64,000 nt of DNA, taken from Embiotoca jacksoni. Lineage: Eukaryota; Chordata; Actinopteri; Embiotocidae. The notes under the pieces are model-generated. The model saw only the letters and a list, made by a program, of their open reading frames with translations. It was not told the DNA's origin and made no database searches. Position numbers and translations under genes: made by a program. The stretch spans positions 12,868,184 to 12,932,183 of the forward strand of contig JAKOON010000002.1 of assembly GCA_022577435.1 (NCBI GenBank), in the 5' to 3' direction. Shown in pieces: positions 59,833-64,000 of the stretch (position 1 is the first letter of the stretch; every line of letters begins with the position of its first letter).

Positions 59833-62800
59833 GTATTGGCCGCAGGTAGTCGTGAAACACAATGCAGTTTCAAGCAGCAGACCTCCTTGGAAAAGAGCCA
59901 TATCTACAGGGGTTTCAATGCTGTCATTCTTAACACAAGAAAAAGGTACCCACAGGTAGAATGCCAGAAGTTCACCCGTAATCTCGTTCCCCGCAGGTCC
60001 CCGCAGCTTTTACTTGACTTCTTAGGGCATTGTGTCTGTCACGGATTTTTCTCTCTGTTCTCCGTTACAGATGTGTGGCATCTGTAACATATCTGGATTC
60101 CTCTGCCGGATAACATTTTGCCTTTTGGCTTTCACATATATGCTGTATACATCTCAGGTGTAGAAAAGTTTCATCCTGACTGTTCAAGCGTGACTGGACT
60201 GCTCATGTTGTGTTGGGCATCTGGCACACAGTAACAGGCAACACGGTAGCTTTAGTTATGAGGCAGGAGATCGTTTACTGCGAGAGTCCCTGAGCTATCT
60301 TTGTTATCTCATCATTGGCACTGGGAGTTTCTAATTGTGCCATCAGACCAATATCCAGCCCCTTTAACTCAAGCGATGTAGCTCATGTAGCCTGCAAATG
60401 TCTCTTTTCTGGATCAGTTCTGCAGATTCATGTCGATGTTGTTCTTGGTTTACATGCTTCATCATATTAAGGAACATTATAATCTTGTGACATGACTTTT
60501 CTGGCAATGTGGCTGCTTTTCTTTGTAGAGCTACAGTGTATTATGGGTGTTACTAGGTCGTACGCTGGCAGATTGCAGGAGAAACGTGAAGAAAAATTAC
60601 TGTCAGAGCGTTTCTAGACTGCTGTGCTGGTCTGAAAGGGTCTCAACTCATACACACACGTCAAACACAGCTGTCAGCAAGCAGAGCTGAAACTTTTTCA
60701 AACTTTTATCTGAAATTGCTCCTTCTGGTTAAGGAATAAAGGATAAGATCTCAGATACAATGGAGGGGATAGGTCCAAGTTAAAGTGCAGGCCACAGAAA
60801 TGAGAGGCTTTGTGAGCCTTAGCTTTTAAGAGCTGTGGGACATCAGCATCAGATCACTCCCTATTGATGGTAAGGCACAACCCTGTGTTCTAGTTCTCAG
60901 TGGGATAAGATGAATCTGTGGCTGCCCTTGACAACAATTCTTCCTTTTTTCTGGTTCTTGTTTTTTTTTTTTCCTTTCGATGCATCCGTCTTTGCTCCTT
61001 CTGCTCAATGACTAAATCTGTCTCATCTATCTGCATATGAAAATAAATATAAACCGTAATGTGTAGATAGTGGTGCCTCTGTGCAAATACTTAGTTTGGT
61101 TCTGTGCATTTCGTGTTCGAGTCATGTTCTTCCACAATAGCTGAGAGGCAACACACAGAACTTTAGCTAGAACAATAGAGGGAGAAGAAGGCCTCAGGCC
61201 ATGATGCAGCGCTGAACCTCTCTCTCACTAGGGGAAAAGAAAAACCAGGATGAATTATTCACTTCATTTCATCTTTTCTGTGGCGCATCAGCTGCTACAA
61301 ATTGTGCAGTAAATGTTTAAGCCAAGACGAGTGCATCACGTCAGACGCAGTGGGAGCATACGGAGGAGACAAATGAGTTTAAAAGGTGTTCACAGGGAAA
61401 ACTTCCACATTTACTGGCTAGAATATTCATCTTTTATGGTTATCTTCTATAAACATACTGACAGTTATTTAATTTGATGAGCTTTGATAACTGAACTACA
61501 GCACAATAACAATAGCCAGTTGCTGAAAAAAAAATGTGAGTGGATCAGCTTTTTGCTGCAGCACAGTTAAAGTGATCTTGATTTACATACTAAATGGTAA
61601 ATGACAATATTCACACAGATTTCCATGATGAATTATGATTGCCTGTAATTACTTTATCGTTACTACACAAACCAAATTGTATTTTTTTTTCTCAATGAAA
61701 GGTGCTATGACAGTAATCTCAACCAAATAACGATCATATCGCAAATTATTTATTTGTGTGTTTGCTCGTGTGTTGTGTGAACGTGTATCCATGTGGTTCC
61801 TTAGTCTGAATGTAGTAGTCACAGGTGATGTCGTTCTTGTTGGGATGCGTGCTCCCATACACACCACTCACTTTTCAAGTAGAATAATGGAAGAATACAC
61901 TCACTCGTATTTTTAGTGGCTTCGCTCATCTGGGTACAATAACATGCTTTATTATCTACCTTCTATTTATATGCCTCTAAATGAAAACTGTCTTAGCACT
62001 CACTGGTGATGAAGATGTCTATGCAGCAGTTTTTATACTGGGAGACAAACGGTATCAGTAAAATAATGCGCATTCATTGTTTAGTGTGTTTGCATTTTTC
62101 TGCTGCAGTTGAGCCATCCTGCATCTCTCTCTTTTAATGTTATTGTGTTTCCTCCTCCTTAATTTCCTGCTTTGTCTGTTTGTGTTCATTCTGCCGCAAG
62201 CCTGCATATACCCTACACACACCTCCCATCAGCCCCTTGAGCTCCACATGAAACATCACAGCGCTGCTTTGCAGCCAGGCAGTGCCTGCTGCTTTGGAGT
62301 CCGAGCAGCAGGCTGACAGTCAGAAAAGCCTTACAAGGCTATTCTCAGCTGCTGCTGTTGTTACTGCTGATGACCCACTAGACCTGTTCTGTGGTATACT
62401 GATGTGGTTCGATATGCAGCGTGGGCCGTGTAGGAGTCACAACACTTGTTTAAACACTCACTCGCTGTGGCTCGCTGGAACTCACCCTGCATGCTGAATT
62501 TAGCTCTCGAGCTCCGTCTTTTACTTCCTTGACTGTGTTCCTGCTGCATTGCATTTTTTTTTTTTTTAGTCCTGATTACATTCATTATTGCTATATTATT
62601 TCACTTTGTCTTTTTGTTTTCTGGCGCGTTGTGCATTACTTTCTGCTTAGACTGTATTTGTTCTGTACTTGTTGTCCTTTTTCCACCTCCCTCTGCAGTT
62701 CTTTTTTGTCTTGATTAACATATAATGAAGATTCATTATAATGTTCATACAAGGGTGTAACAATATATTTGCATCCCAAATTTCTTTCATCATCTGCTTT

Positions 62801-64000
62801 GTGTTTTTTCCCAAAGTCGCATTTGTTTCTCCCATTTCTCCACTAAGGCTGTCAAAAATATGATTTCTTAAAAAGCCCCATGGGAGGGATAAATAATTGT
62901 TTAGTTTATGTGTCTTTTTAGTCTACAAAAGGCTCTACTGAGATTGATATTGCCACCAGAGCCCCAAGCCATTCGTTGCCTAAAACCACGCTGGAGGGGA
63001 ATACAGGTCGAAGGCAGAACAGATTAAATGAGCCAGGAGTCATTGGAGCCCCAAGGGCATCGCATTTTGCCCCAATTAATTGTGTTTGTCAGCGCGTGAA
63101 AGTCCAAGGTCCCCACTCCGGCAGTAAGATGAGAGTACAGAAAGGTCTTGTACGGCTCACTCGAGCCATCCCCTTCCTGACTACTTCACTCTTTTTTCTG
63201 GTCCTGAGGTGTCTCAGCAGCTCCGCGTAGCTTTGATACTGGTGAGATTGAGCTAGTTTAAGTTTGCACCACTTGCTGATTTACCGGCTAATTTGAAACA
63301 AACTCTAATGGTCTCAGTAAGTTGATTACATTTCAGCCAATTATGGGTGTTTTGGAACAGGCTTGAGTGCTGTGTAATGGAACACAGCTTTTGGCTGCGA
63401 GGGACCTCTGGGGCTCTGGGTTATTGTGAATGTAATTGTGTGGAACTAAACAATGGAGCATCATCCACACAGACAGCCTGTGGGTAGCCTAGCACAGCCC
63501 TCACAGATGTGTTTGTGCATCTGTGTGTGTCTTTGTGCACATTTGGCAGTTTGTGTTTGCATGTATATGGAGCTGGTCTTTCAGAAAAATCTGTCTAAGG
63601 TTGGAAGCATGGGGGGAGTAGGTAAATTGTGTGCTCCTTTGCAGTCTGTTGGCTGAATGACAGAAGAAGTATCTGCCATGTTTTGGCTAAGGTTAATGTT
63701 TTGAATAGAATGAAGTGTAACATTTAATTTGGCTCTCATAAAGGTCAGTGCACACAGTTTGACTTCAGACCATAACGTGCTTTCAGCCATCTCTGCTGTG
63801 AGCCCATGGTCTTTTTTTGGAGGGGGCAGGGGAGCATTGGAGTAAAAAACAACTTGACGTTTGGTGAACTATCCATCCTGACATATTTAACATAATTCCT
63901 CCATCAGAGATGAGAGAGATGTGAGACAAAGCAAGTGTATATAAGAATGTTAATTGCAGATCCAAGGCAACTTTCATGCCCCTAGCCAAGTAGCAAAGAG

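Larger units (their letters stand above)
5905..64000 (+). other. First coding intron of kcnd3 (5' part, at least 58 kb)
   Basis: No exon with S6 or C-terminal Kv4 sequence appears on either strand; none of the open frames contains the expected YGDMVPKTIAGK or IYHQNQRADK motifs. The rest of the window is therefore treated as intron, with the repeats listed separately. The corresponding mammalian KCND3 intron is also very long. I read by eye, so a very short alternative exon could have been missed. Confidence 0.75.
58360..64000. other. Intronic sequence with two microsatellites
   Basis: Contains the GAAA array at 59355-59425 and the GT tract at 59744-59829. No exon, mobile element or RNA gene recognised to the end of the window. 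Confidence 0.5.

Noticed and set aside
5905..64000. CRISPR-like or bacterial-style operon features
   Set aside because: No spaced direct repeats of CRISPR type were seen, and the sequence is clearly vertebrate intron; the regular arrays are microsatellites.

Overview
This window looks like nuclear DNA from a teleost fish, probably a percomorph. The evidence is one clearly vertebrate gene with a spliced structure, dense CA/GT and GA/CT microsatellites, and repeat families I recognise as typical of fish genomes: Tc1 relics, several short non-autonomous hAT-like elements, and a SINE-like family abundant in perciform fish. Nothing suggests bacterial, viral or plasmid DNA.

The only protein-coding sequence I can support is the first coding exon of a Kv4 (Shal-type) voltage-gated potassium channel, best matched to kcnd3 (Kv4.3), on the + strand at 4802-5904. 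It encodes the N-terminal KChIP-binding helix, the T1 tetramerisation domain with its zinc site, S1 to S5, and the pore helix. It stops inside the K+ selectivity filter: the first filter glycine is split by a phase-2 splice donor at 5905. The exon with the rest of the filter (YGD), S6 and the C-terminus was not found, so 5905-64000 appears to be the 5' part of a first coding intron at least 58 kb long. Upstream, a strong acceptor at 4724 and a good donor at 3497 suggest an intron in the 5' UTR, with a non-coding first exon near 3360-3496 that carries a (GA)n tract.

Layout: 1-2527 is upstream sequence with one GT microsatellite. 2528-3057 is a DNA-transposon-like repeat. 3187-3260 is tRNA-like. 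3360-3496 is the candidate first exon. 4725-5904 is the coding exon. The intron holds hAT-like elements (11174-11724, 12036-12361, 24429-24833, 27537-27882, 29813-30040, 40738-40992, 50430-51621, 57727-58359), two Tc1/mariner relics (45265-46265 and 57470-57700), four copies of a SINE-like family (15282-15640, 16755-17010, 24084-24885, 56330-56640), an 880-bp repeat with GGGCCC/CTGCAAGC ends (20789-21672), a 207-bp MITE with near-perfect ends (48227-48433), a roughly 1.16-kb element with subterminal short repeats (43179-44341), and about twenty microsatellites. The remaining stretches are unassigned intron.

Most long reading frames here come from microsatellites or chance and are not genes. 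I found no new gene system. The points most worth checking are the filter-splitting exon boundary, the tiny upstream ORF that opens right at the acceptor, the facing GT/CA tracts at 41072-41450, two perfect hairpins (52800-52848 and 55730-55763), the nested insertion at 24084-24885 and the uncatalogued element at 43179-44341. Repeat family names come from my memory of consensus sequences, not from a database search.
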